A stretch of 64,000 bases of DNA from CAIMWS01 sp964409245 (GTDB lineage Bacteria > Verrucomicrobiota > Verrucomicrobiia > Limisphaerales > UBA1319), in assembly GCA_964409245.1 (NCBI GenBank), contig CAYPCQ010000018.1, forward strand, positions 1 through 64,000. The letters are read 5' to 3'. Below, in pieces: positions 44,199 to 53,208 of this stretch. The position numbers and the translations under genes were made by a program. Within the stretch, counting starts at the first letter, position 1; every line of letters begins with the position of its first letter. The notes beneath the pieces are model-generated. The model searched no databases. It had not been told where the DNA came from and saw nothing but the letters and a program-made list of their open reading frames with translations.

Positions 44199-45236
44199 TT
44201 ATCCGAGCAGGTGGTCGATAACCATCTGGTCCAAAGCCTGATAATTACGGTCGGCAATCAATTTTTGGGCTGCCGCATCGTCAAAAGAACGCACTTTTTC
44301 CACCAGCTTCAAGAACGTCTTGCGACTGTTGGCCAGGTGGTCTACCATATGCTCCGTCTTCGTCGCCCGGAAAGAATGCACATCGAAGGCCACGCATTCG
44401 CCTTTGGCCCCATAGTTGTTCCGCTCCAAAATCCGAACCTGGTTGAATGCCGAGCGCAGATTGTTGCTTCCAAAAGGCTTGTCCTGGTCGAATTTCAGCC
44501 CGTTCTGGTCATTCAGGTGCACCGACCATAATTTGCCGAAAGACATCGCAAATTCCATTTCATCGGCCGGATCCAAACCGGCCAGGAATGCGTGCGCGGT
44601 TTCCACCAATCCGCCAACCCGCTTGGGATCGGAAGTCATGTGGGCGATGGCCATGGCATGCCCCATGGTGGGAATGTAAGCCATATCCATCGGTTCGTTG
44701 GGCTTGGGTTCGATGGCGATGCGGATCTTCTTGTCGTAGGCCAGCATTTTATCCATGGCTTGAACCAGATACTCCATGCTGCGTTTGCAGTTCTTGGCTT
44801 CCCGCAGGTAAGTTCCTTCCCGGGCCAGCCACAAAACGATCAGGTCACAATCCAGGATTTTCGCGATATCGATGCAACGCAAGCTGCGATCCACGGCGAA
44901 TTTCCGGGCCTTGGCATCGTTGCTGGTATATGCACCATCGATGGTCATGGGACTGAACCATAGGCGGGGCGCCACGATTTCCGCCAAAATACCGGCGTCA
45001 TCAAGCTTCTTTTTGATCTCCTTGGCCTCTTTGCGCATTTGTTCCGCTGATTGGCTGTCCAAATCAGGAACCACGTCATCGTCATGAAACATCATGGCGT
45101 CGAAACCGAGTTCTTTGAGTTTCCCCAATTTCCAATCAAAGGTTTGCGGGGGACGAGTGGGGGGGCCGTAAGGATCAGCGCCTTCGCTGATGTTCCAAGG
45201 ACCGAAACTGAATTTGTATTGCCGTTTGGTGCTCAT
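44199..45236 (-). CDS. xylA: Xylose isomerase
   Basis: Interconverts D-xylose and D-xylulose (and glucose with fructose). The 345-residue protein opens SFGPWNISEGADPYGPPTRP, a strong xylose-isomerase N-terminus of the class I (Actinobacteria-like) type. Metal ligands are in IAIEPKPNEP (Glu, Lys) and WSVHLNDQNG (His, Asp), and a late Asp in AFDVHSFRA. The start at 45236 (MSTKRQYKFS) is preferred; the frame runs 13 codons further upstream. No xylulokinase gene follows in the window. Confidence 0.9.
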   Translation of the reverse strand: MSTKRQYKFSFGPWNISEGADPYGPPTRPPQTFDWKLGKLKELGFDAMMFHDDDVVPDLDSQSAEQMRKEAKEIKKKLDDAGILAEIVAPRLWFSPMTIDGAYTSNDAKARKFAVDRSLRCIDIAKILDCDLIVLWLAREGTYLREAKNCKRSMEYLVQAMDKMLAYDKKIRIAIEPKPNEPMDMAYIPTMGHAMAIAHMTSDPKRVGGLVETAHAFLAGLDPADEMEFAMSFGKLWSVHLNDQNGLKFDQDKPFGSNNLRSAFNQVRILERNNYGAKGECVAFDVHSFRATKTEHMVDHLANSRKTFLKLVEKVRSFDDAAAQKLIADRNYQALDQMVIDHLLG

Positions 45237-45357
45237 ATGATTCCCGAATTTAATGGCCGCATTCAGCTTAAACAAGCGTTATCTTGGGCATTTGAGCATT
45301 TGCCGGCGGTGAATATGCTTGAGCGCCGTTCTGAAATCTGCTAAAAGTGCCCTCATA

Positions 45358-46692
45358 ATGACGAATCCACAGCCTGAGAAAACCCGTATCTTGGTGGCGG
45401 AAGATACGGAAGTGATTTCCACTTTGATGGTCGAACTTTTGCGGGAAAACGGATACGTGGTGGAGTTGGCTTGTGATGGAGAAGAATGCCTCCAAAAGGC
45501 ACACTCCTTTTCGCCGGATTTGATTTTACTCGACCTGATGATGCCCAAAATCCACGGTCAGGAGGTATTGCGGAGGTTGAAAGAGGATGACCGCACCCAA
45601 AAAATTGAGGTGATTGTTTGCACGGCCAAAACTTACAAGCAGGATCTCGACCAGGTTCGCAGTTTCGGCGTGTATGACATCGTGGCCAAACCGTTCGATC
45701 CCAAGGAACTGTTGCACGTGGTGGCCAGGCATCTGGCGTTGATGAAGGAAAACCAAGCCAACCAATCCCTTTCCCAAACTGCGGATTCATACCAGCCAGC
45801 CATCTCCTTGGACCGCTGTTTCTACCAGTTTTGGGGAACGCGCGGATCCATCCCGGTTTCGGGTCCGCGCTACGTTCGGCATGGGGGTAATACCGCCTGC
45901 CTGGAAGTGGGCGATTCCAAAACCAGCGTGGTCATTGATGCTGGTTCAGGCATCCGCGATTTGGGCCATAAACTGACCCAGAAAGGGCCGCACAAGATTT
46001 ACCTTTTCATCAGCCACACCCACTGGGATCACATCCAGGGATTCCCTTTTTTTGCGCCTGCATACCTGCCAGGTTACGAGTTGATCATCTACGGCGTTCC
46101 CGTTTCCACCAACGGCAAAGATCTGCGTTCGCTTTTCCGCGGCCAGCTGGATGTGGATTATTTCCCAGTCAATTTCGAGGCCATGAAAGCCCACATCGAA
46201 TTCCGCTCGCTGGCGGAGAAGGTGGTCAATATCGGCGGCCTGGAAATTTCCTGGGAATACACCATCCATCCCGCCACCACTGTGGCTTTTTGCGTCAAGA
46301 TGCATGGCCGGAAATTGGCTTACCTCAGCGACAATGAGTTCCTTTACGGTTATCTCGGCTCGCCGGCTGAAATCAATTTGCACAGCCCCATAATCCAGCC
46401 TTCCAACAACCTGTTACACCTTCTGATGGACGCCGATCTGTTGCTTTCGGAAGCGCAATACACCAACGAAGAATACCCGGCTAAAATTGGCTGGGGGCAT
46501 ACCTCCCTATCCAATGCGTGCTGCCTGGCCACTTTAACCCGCGCCAAACGCTGGGTCATCACCCACCATGACCCAGCCCACGACGATGATTTCCTGGCTC
46601 AAAAATTGAACCTCACCCGGGAAATCCTCAGAAGCCTGAACAATCCCATCGAGGTATTTCACGCCTACGATGGGTTGCTGGAATTCTTTTAG
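45358..46692 (+). CDS. Response regulator receiver fused to a metallo-beta-lactamase-fold hydrolase
   Basis: A 444-residue protein. The N-terminal 120 residues are a receiver domain (VAEDTEV, phospho-acceptor LILLDLMMPK, T in CTAKTY, K in IVAKPFD). The C-terminal 300 residues are an MBL-fold domain with the metal motif SHTHWDHIQGFP, a GGNTACLEV start and ITHHDPAHDDD near the end. A phosphodiesterase or nuclease-like MBL enzyme controlled by phosphorylation is the inference. The start at 45358 is ATG with residues matching the receiver; a TTG further upstream is possible. It is divergent from xylA. Confidence 0.85.
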   Translation: MTNPQPEKTRILVAEDTEVISTLMVELLRENGYVVELACDGEECLQKAHSFSPDLILLDLMMPKIHGQEVLRRLKEDDRTQKIEVIVCTAKTYKQDLDQVRSFGVYDIVAKPFDPKELLHVVARHLALMKENQANQSLSQTADSYQPAISLDRCFYQFWGTRGSIPVSGPRYVRHGGNTACLEVGDSKTSVVIDAGSGIRDLGHKLTQKGPHKIYLFISHTHWDHIQGFPFFAPAYLPGYELIIYGVPVSTNGKDLRSLFRGQLDVDYFPVNFEAMKAHIEFRSLAEKVVNIGGLEISWEYTIHPATTVAFCVKMHGRKLAYLSDNEFLYGYLGSPAEINLHSPIIQPSNNLLHLLMDADLLLSEAQYTNEEYPAKIGWGHTSLSNACCLATLTRAKRWVITHHDPAHDDDFLAQKLNLTREILRSLNNPIEVFHAYDGLLEFF

Positions 46693-46724
46693 AATTTCAA
46701 TCTTCAGCCATTCCGGATCCTGGC

Positions 46725-47996
46725 TTACGCATTCATGCCTTTAAGGTCGGCATCCCATTTTTCATTGGCCTGGATCATCTGGTCCCACGTCACTTCCGCT
46801 CGCCGGTAAGCCGCCGTGCGTCCCAGGATGGTCGTTAAATTGCTCCGCACGCTGGGTGCCACGGTGGCATTGGTGTGATCGCCCTGGACAATTTGCTCGT
46901 GGAAAGCCGCAATATTGCGCACCGCCCCTTCCTGGTAAATGGCTTTGGTTTCACCACCATTATAGGGTTCTTCCCGGTTGGCGACGGTCACTTTGCCGCC
47001 ATAATGCGTATCTATGGTCCCTTCACTGCCATAGACACGGCACTGAATATCCTCCCACCCAAATCCAACCTGTTTGGAGCTGAAACTCAGCAGCACATTG
47101 TTGGGATAATAATAAATGACGGCAAAATGATCCCAACAACTGCCAAAATATTCCCGGGCGCGCCCGCCGTGCCCGTAAGCACTGAGCGGCGCGGCATTGA
47201 GAATCCACGCTGCGACATCCAAGGCATGGATGTTCTGTTCGGTGATGATATCGCCCGAAAGCACGCGATCCGTGCCCCAGGCCCGCAGGCGAGCTTCCGA
47301 GCTTTGCGGATTTTTCCGGTATTGGGCATCCACTTGCTGGAAAATGGCCCCAGTTTGGTAAGTGGCCTCGCCCGAAAGAATCCGGCCAATGTCGCCGCGG
47401 TGAACCCTTTTGACGGCTTCCTGGTAGGCGGGCATGGCCCGGGTTTGAAAATCCACCAGGAAACATAATTTTTTGGCCGTGGCTTTGGCGCCGCTTTCTT
47501 CAATAGTCAAGCACCCAGGAACGTCCACGGCAATCGGCTTCGCCACATAAACATGCCGGCCGGCCTCCACCGCCGCTGCCGCTTGTTCAGGATGGAAATA
47601 GGGCGGGCTTTGAATTATGACCGCGTCCACTGTCTTCTGTTCCAACAGTCGCAGATATCCTTTCAAGCCGGTATAACGCTGGCCAGCCTCCACCTGAAAA
47701 CGCTGCCCGGCGGCATCCACCTTGTCCTGGAAATAATCATAAACCGCTGACACCCGGTAACCGCCATGCTTTTGGAACAAATCCGCTATCCATTGCCCGC
47801 GGCCCCCGCATCCCAGCAAGGCCACGTTGATTTTGGAGTTCGCCCCGGCCCCTTTGACCTGGCCAGGTTGCACCAAGGAGCAGGCCACCACTGCCGCTCC
47901 GGTTTGTGCCAGAAACTGCCGGCGGCTGAGGGAATTGGGATTTTCGGCATTTTGTGCCTGGCTGGCATTTGTTTGGTTTGGGCTTATTTCAATCAT
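46725..47996 (-). CDS. Tat-exported Gfo/Idh/MocA family oxidoreductase
   Basis: A 423-residue protein with a twin-arginine signal (NSLSRRQFLAQTGAAVVACS, about residues 22-41). The Rossmann motif is ALLGCGGRGQWIA, and the usual E-K-P is YVAKPIA, where A replaces E but the lysine is kept. The metal-free sugar-dehydrogenase fold is present in full. Exported members of this family are a hallmark of PVC genomes and probably carry NAD(P) in the folded state, like glucose-fructose oxidoreductase. It converges with the receiver-MBL gene (32 bp gap). Confidence 0.86.
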   Translation of the reverse strand: MIEISPNQTNASQAQNAENPNSLSRRQFLAQTGAAVVACSLVQPGQVKGAGANSKINVALLGCGGRGQWIADLFQKHGGYRVSAVYDYFQDKVDAAGQRFQVEAGQRYTGLKGYLRLLEQKTVDAVIIQSPPYFHPEQAAAAVEAGRHVYVAKPIAVDVPGCLTIEESGAKATAKKLCFLVDFQTRAMPAYQEAVKRVHRGDIGRILSGEATYQTGAIFQQVDAQYRKNPQSSEARLRAWGTDRVLSGDIITEQNIHALDVAAWILNAAPLSAYGHGGRAREYFGSCWDHFAVIYYYPNNVLLSFSSKQVGFGWEDIQCRVYGSEGTIDTHYGGKVTVANREEPYNGGETKAIYQEGAVRNIAAFHEQIVQGDHTNATVAPSVRSNLTTILGRTAAYRRAEVTWDQMIQANEKWDADLKGMNA

Positions 47997-48461
47997 ATAT
48001 GTGTTTTGGATTTGAAAGGGAGACTCACAAAAACAGACTGTCCTGTCAACGCGAACAACACCTTTCGATATGATTTATGATTGAAGCCGGGTTCCTGCAC
48101 ATGGGATGGAAGTGACTGCGCCACAGATTTTTGCGCAAGGCGAAAAACCAGCGGCCAGGCCCGATCGGAGCGGGATGAGTGGCGAATGACGAAGGTCTCA
48201 CCCCAAAAGACCCAGCCAGCACGACTGAGCCCATTTCCTAACGACGGCTAAACCGCCTTAAAATCCCGCATGCCAAACTGGCGTGCCTGGCAAAAACCAC
48301 CTTCCCCCAATATCATCCGCACCGCTCATTTCTTTTCCCGCAGGCCATGGGAAGCGATCATTTAATTACCCACCCCATGAGCGGGGGCTTGACATGGGAG
48401 TCAATCCTTTTCACGGTGGAGGCACTGGATTCCGTGTTTAACCATCAACGTAAGGTTTGCT
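47997..48461. other. Long intergenic region between two divergent genes
   Basis: About 465 bp separate the Tat oxidoreductase and the MFS transporter gene, which are transcribed apart. I see no open frame with family resemblance, no tRNA and no strong hairpin. A TTGACA box occurs near 48389 without a good -10 partner. The region probably holds both promoters. Confidence 0.5.
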
Positions 48462-50132
48462 GTGACGAGTGCCGAAAGACCTAAAAGTGTTTTGGAAGGG
48501 GTCACCATCTACCACTGGCTGGTAGTGATCATCGCTTCAAGCGGCTGGCTTTTCGATTGCATGGATCAGCGGTTCTTCACCTTGGCCAAGGAATCAGCCC
48601 TCAGAGAATTGCTGGGCAGCGATGCGGCGGCGCAACTGGCCTTGAAACGCTACCTGGGAATCGCCACCGCCGCGATGATGATCGGCTGGGGCACCGGCGG
48701 TATCATTTTTGGCGTGATGAGCGACAAAATCGGCCGTGTTAAAACCATGATCGCCACGCTCCTGGTCTATTCTGGATTCACGGGCCTCTCCGGATTCGCT
48801 CAGTCCTGGATCGATTTCACGATCTACCGTTTCTTGGTGGGTTTGGGGGTGGGCGGAATGTTCGGTTCAGCCACCACTTTGGTGGCGGAGAGTGTGCCCG
48901 GCCAATTCCGCACCATGGCCTTGGGCTCCTTGCAGGCTCTCTCAGCCACGGGCAACATCATTGGATCTTTGATTACACTTCAAATCCCTCCCGGAGCGGA
49001 AAATATTGCAGGTTATTCGGGATGGCGAAGCCTGTTCTTGGTCGGCATCCTCCCCGCCATCCTCGTGGTTCCGATTGTTTTTGTGCTCAAAGAGCCGGAA
49101 GTATGGAAAAAGGCCAAATTGCAGGCGGCTCAAAACGGTGACCAAAAGAAAGTGGGATCTTTTTTTGACTTGTTTACGGATGTGCGGTGGCGTCGGCGCA
49201 CCTTGGTCGGCTTGTTTTTAGGCCTCTCTGGCATGGTTGGTTTGTGGGGTATCGGCTTCTTCTCCCCGGAACTGATCACCGCCGCTTTGAAAGTGAATCC
49301 GCTGGAAAAAACCGATTTGAAAAATGTGGCCCAGCTCTGCCGGAAATTGAGTGAAACCAATAATCCCATTTCCGGGTTTTTCCACGCGCAACTCCCCTCC
49401 TCCACGCAGGATCTGCTAAGAAAAAACCCCTCCGATCCGGCATCCACAGAAACGATGCAATCGGCGTTATCCATCGATTTGAATAAACTGATCCATGGCG
49501 CCAGCCTTTACAATTCCAATACTTTTCAAAGCCTGAGCTTGAAAAAGGCCACCCTGGACCTGTTAAACCAGGTCCAAAAAAAATCTGTGGCAGCGGATGT
49601 CGCCTTTCTCAACCGCCAAATTTTGGAGCAAAGCTTTCCCGAGTGCATTGAACCTTTGCAGGGCACCATGGACAGGGTCCGAGGCCGGGCTCTGGCTTTG
49701 CAGGATGTCGGATCCTTCATCGGCATGATGGCTTTCACCTTCGTGGCCGCTTTTTTCAACCGGCGCAAGGCGTTTTGCGGTGCCTTTATCCTTTGCTTTC
49801 TCGTAACCATGTATGTTTTCTCCTCACTGAAAACCGCCACGGACGCTTACTGGATGCTGCCGCTAATGGGTTTCTGCCAGTTGGCGCTCTTTGCCGGTTA
49901 TTCCATTTATTTCCCGGAATTATACCCCACCCGCTTGCGCGGCACCGGAGTCGGATTCTGTTACAACACCGTGCGGTATCTAGCTGCGCCATTCCCCATT
50001 CTCTTGGGTGAATTGGATAAGGTTTATGGTTTCCGGACCGCGGCCATCATCATGTCATCGATTTATCTGGTAGGTTTGATCGCCTTGTTATGGGCTCCGG
50101 AAACCAAGGATCAGCCCCTGCCCGAAGATTGA
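48462..50132 (+). CDS. MFS transporter with a large periplasmic insert
   Basis: A 556-residue permease with GTG start and an AAGG ribosome-binding site. The family motif between TM2 and TM3 is FGVMSDKIGRVKTM, and the TM4-5 repeat is RFLVGLGVGGMFGSATTLVAE. The protein has 12 predicted membrane segments of the aromatic acid:H+/sugar type, but a non-membrane insert of about 120 residues lies between TM7 and TM8 (about residues 283-400), which would be periplasmic. The substrate is unknown. The insert is charged, Ser/Asn-rich and helical. Confidence 0.86.
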   Translation: MTSAERPKSVLEGVTIYHWLVVIIASSGWLFDCMDQRFFTLAKESALRELLGSDAAAQLALKRYLGIATAAMMIGWGTGGIIFGVMSDKIGRVKTMIATLLVYSGFTGLSGFAQSWIDFTIYRFLVGLGVGGMFGSATTLVAESVPGQFRTMALGSLQALSATGNIIGSLITLQIPPGAENIAGYSGWRSLFLVGILPAILVVPIVFVLKEPEVWKKAKLQAAQNGDQKKVGSFFDLFTDVRWRRRTLVGLFLGLSGMVGLWGIGFFSPELITAALKVNPLEKTDLKNVAQLCRKLSETNNPISGFFHAQLPSSTQDLLRKNPSDPASTETMQSALSIDLNKLIHGASLYNSNTFQSLSLKKATLDLLNQVQKKSVAADVAFLNRQILEQSFPECIEPLQGTMDRVRGRALALQDVGSFIGMMAFTFVAAFFNRRKAFCGAFILCFLVTMYVFSSLKTATDAYWMLPLMGFCQLALFAGYSIYFPELYPTRLRGTGVGFCYNTVRYLAAPFPILLGELDKVYGFRTAAIIMSSIYLVGLIALLWAPETKDQPLPED

Positions 50133-50315
50133 TCCCCGTATCCAAACCTTGTTTTTTCTTCGGCCACCTTTGCCTCCTTTGGCACCTTGCGCATAATGCA
50201 CTGTATTTGAGGCAGTTGCGGCTTCGGTTTTCAGGAGGGATGCAACGGTGTTTACAAATGCACAGACCGGAGTATTATATGTACCGGTATAGACGTACTT
50301 TAGCGATTTGCGGCA

Positions 50316-51218
50316 ATGCTCACAAACGGTCAATTGTGCCCTGCCTTTGGCAGTAGGTTCCATCCCTTGATTGGCCTCCTTTGGTGGCTCGTGGTGATGC
50401 CCCAACTAGTTGTTGGCCTGCATGCCGCATCGGTCACCTTGGCGTGGGATCCCAGCCCCAGCGAAAACATCACTGGCTACACCATTTACATGGGGAATGA
50501 CGGCGTGAATTTCCCCAATTCCACCAATGTGGGTGATGTTTTGGAATTCACCTTGGATAACTTGGCTGAAGGCGTTACCAACGTATTTGCCGCCACCGCG
50601 CACGATTTATACGGAATGGAGAGTGATTTCTCCAATTTCGTCACCAATTACGTTCCGGTTTCAACACCGGCACCCACCCCACACATCACCGCCCGTCCCA
50701 TGGCCATCCAGTGCGTGGTGGACCACACCTGCACTATTCAGTCCACCGAACTGATGCAATCTGTTTCCGATCCGGATGGGCACTTCTTGAGTTTGATGGA
50801 CGTTGGCTCCCCCACCACCAACAGTGGCCAAGTAACGATCCAGGGCACTGCCATTGTTTTTTCACCAGCTCCCAATTCGACCAATGATGATGCCTTCGTT
50901 TACGTGGTGGATGATTCTTTTGGCAACTCAGCAACCGGATTGGTCACGGTGACCATGCTGGCGGCGCAGCCATCGCTAGCGCCCCAGAAGTCTCCTAAAA
51001 TGATCTCCAGGCTGGTCCAGTCGGACGGAGGTTGCCTGGTCTCCTTTTCCGGTGTTGCGGGCTGTTGGTATCAGATTCTTACGGCCACCAGCATCCTCCT
51101 CCCCGATTGGATTTTCGCCATTGAATTGCAGGCGAATTCCGATGGTCTGATTGAATTTTACGATCCCCCGCCATTGGCCCCCTCGAAGTTTTATCGAGCC
51201 ATTCGCATTGGACCATAA
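50316..51218 (+). CDS. Secreted fibronectin-type III-like protein
   Basis: A 300-residue exported protein. The signal segment IGLLWWLVVMPQLVVGLHAA ends near residue 38. A fibronectin III-like domain follows (VTLAWDPSPSENITGYTIY), with a tail that has cadherin/Ig-like repeats (VSDPDGHFLS and FVYVVDDSFGNSA). No enzyme motifs. Surface binding or scaffold is the usual role. It has its own promoter region of about 180 bp after the MFS gene; the upstream hairpin-like repeat TATGTACCGGTATAGACGTA is not assignable. The exact start is uncertain because several ATG codons are close. Confidence 0.7.
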   Translation: MLTNGQLCPAFGSRFHPLIGLLWWLVVMPQLVVGLHAASVTLAWDPSPSENITGYTIYMGNDGVNFPNSTNVGDVLEFTLDNLAEGVTNVFAATAHDLYGMESDFSNFVTNYVPVSTPAPTPHITARPMAIQCVVDHTCTIQSTELMQSVSDPDGHFLSLMDVGSPTTNSGQVTIQGTAIVFSPAPNSTNDDAFVYVVDDSFGNSATGLVTVTMLAAQPSLAPQKSPKMISRLVQSDGGCLVSFSGVAGCWYQILTATSILLPDWIFAIELQANSDGLIEFYDPPPLAPSKFYRAIRIGP

Positions 51219-51519
51219 GCGTGCCTTTTTAAGCCTCTCCCCTTTCATTTCCATTCCAGGGGATTCCTCAATGAAAATGGGTGGATTAGCGAGCCGGTAA
51301 AGGATCTGCTTGGGGGCTGGCGAAGCCTGCCAGCAGGCCATTTTCACTTGTTTCAGGACTTTCCCAGCCAGGCCACGATGTTGGATTTTAACTTGAATGC
51401 GGAATTAGCCGGGTCGTCTAAGCGATATGGGGATTTGTGTTGATAGTATTGGAAAGCCTTGAATCACCCGAATCGAACGTTTTGCTCGAGGTTTAGGAAA
51501 AAGTTCGGAACTGAGTTAA
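51219..51519. other. Intergenic region before gspE
   Basis: Two competing short hairpins occur near 51317-51338 (CTGGC with GCCAG; GCCTG with CAGGC). No T-run and no gene are seen. Confidence 0.4.
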
Positions 51520-53190
51520 ATGCGAATTTTTGAGATACTTACACAAAAGGGTTTGATCACTCAAGCTCAATTGGATGAGGCGGCCAAGCTGCAGAAAACG
51601 CAGCGGATCCGTTTGGATCAGGCAATTCTTCAATTGGGTTTCTTGAGCGAGCGTAAATTGCTGGAGGCCATCGGGGAGCATCTGAACATTGAGGTGGTCA
51701 ACCTGACGGATCTTAAAATAGATCCCGAGATCATCCGGGCTTTGCCGCCCAAACTGGTTTATCGCAAGCATTTGATGCCCATTGCCCGGCGCAACCATAC
51801 CTTGGACGTCGCCACCAGTGATCCCTTTGAGCTCTACGCTTTCGATGACATCCGGCTGGTGACAGGCTTGGCCATCCGGCCGGTTTTAGCCCCCAAGGAT
51901 GAAATCGAAAAGCTGATCAAGATACATTACGGCGTCGGCGGGGATACGGTTGATGAAATGGTCGGGGCCGATGGCTTGGAGTTGGTAACCGAAAGTGCGG
52001 AATCCAGCGACGATCTCCTGGAAATGGCCCAGGAAGCCAGCGTCATCAAACTGGTCAATGAAATCATCGTCGAAGCCGTCAATGAGCGTGCCAGTGATAT
52101 CCATATCGAGCCGTATGAGCACGAATTATCGATCCGTTACCGTATCGATGGCGTTTTGCAGGAAGCCAGCGTCCCCCCGCAAATCCACCGGTTCCAAGCG
52201 GCCATTATCAGCCGCCTTAAAATCCTCTCGAATTTGAACATCGCTGAACGCCGGGTGCCCCAGGACGGCCGCATCAAATTCCAGGTTGGCGGCCGCCAGA
52301 TCGATGTGCGCGTGAGCGTGATCCCCATGCTCTTTGGCGAAGGCATTGTCATGCGCTTGCTCGATAAAGCCAACGTGCTTTACACTTTGCCCCAACTGGG
52401 CATGGACGAGGACACTTTTGCCAATTTCAAAGGGCTCATTGATCGTCCCCACGGCATCATCCTGGTTACCGGGCCGACCGGCAGCGGCAAAACCACCACG
52501 CTTTACGCGGCGCTGAACGCCATTGTGGGGCCGGAAATCAAAGTCCTGACCGTGGAAGACCCGGTGGAATATCACTTGCAAGGGGTCAACCAAATCCCGG
52601 TGGACAGCCATGTGGGCATGACTTTCGAGCGCGGTCTGCGGGCAATTTTACGCCACGATCCGGATGTGGTGATGATCGGTGAAATCCGTGATTTGGAAAC
52701 CGCCCGGGCCGCCATCCAGGCCTCCCTCACCGGCCACCTGGTGCTTTCCACCCTCCACACCAACGATGCCGCTTCCGCCCCCACGCGTTTGATTGATATG
52801 GGCATTGAACCCTACCTGGTCAGCAGCACCCTGATTGGCTCCATGGCCCAGCGCTTGGTGCGCCGCATCTGCCCGAAGTGCAAAGAGCCGTTCACCCCTC
52901 CGCTCAATTCGCTGCCAAAGGATTTGAACGCCAAATCCGGGGATGTTTTCTACCGGGGTGCCGGATGCGAATCATGCCGCAATACCGGCTTTCGCGGCCG
53001 TTCCGGAATCTATGAACTGATGTTGATGAAGGATGAGATAGCAGACCTCATCATCCGCCGGGCACCGGTGTATGAAATTGTGCAGGTCGCCCAGCGCAAC
53101 GGCTTGCGCCTGCTGCGGGAAGATGGGTGGCTGAAAGTCCGCAAAGGCGCTACGACGCCCGATGAGGTCGTGAAATGCACGGCTGTTTAA
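51520..53190 (+). CDS. Type II secretion/type IV pilus assembly ATPase GspE/PilB family
   Basis: Hexameric ATPase driving pseudopilus or pilus extension. The 556-residue protein has an N-terminal MshEN-like domain, then Walker A GPTGSGKTTT, the Asp box and His box region with VVMIGEIRDLETA and STLHTNDAASA, and a tetra-cysteine CPKC..C-x-x-C zinc motif near the C-terminus (CESCRNTGFRG). It is followed 18 bp later by gspF, so the two form an operon. GspE or PilB cannot be decided without the pilin genes; the pair is consistent with either. Confidence 0.92.
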   Translation: MRIFEILTQKGLITQAQLDEAAKLQKTQRIRLDQAILQLGFLSERKLLEAIGEHLNIEVVNLTDLKIDPEIIRALPPKLVYRKHLMPIARRNHTLDVATSDPFELYAFDDIRLVTGLAIRPVLAPKDEIEKLIKIHYGVGGDTVDEMVGADGLELVTESAESSDDLLEMAQEASVIKLVNEIIVEAVNERASDIHIEPYEHELSIRYRIDGVLQEASVPPQIHRFQAAIISRLKILSNLNIAERRVPQDGRIKFQVGGRQIDVRVSVIPMLFGEGIVMRLLDKANVLYTLPQLGMDEDTFANFKGLIDRPHGIILVTGPTGSGKTTTLYAALNAIVGPEIKVLTVEDPVEYHLQGVNQIPVDSHVGMTFERGLRAILRHDPDVVMIGEIRDLETARAAIQASLTGHLVLSTLHTNDAASAPTRLIDMGIEPYLVSSTLIGSMAQRLVRRICPKCKEPFTPPLNSLPKDLNAKSGDVFYRGAGCESCRNTGFRGRSGIYELMLMKDEIADLIIRRAPVYEIVQVAQRNGLRLLREDGWLKVRKGATTPDEVVKCTAV

Positions 53191-53208
53191 GCGTAGGCTG
53201 GGCTGGGC

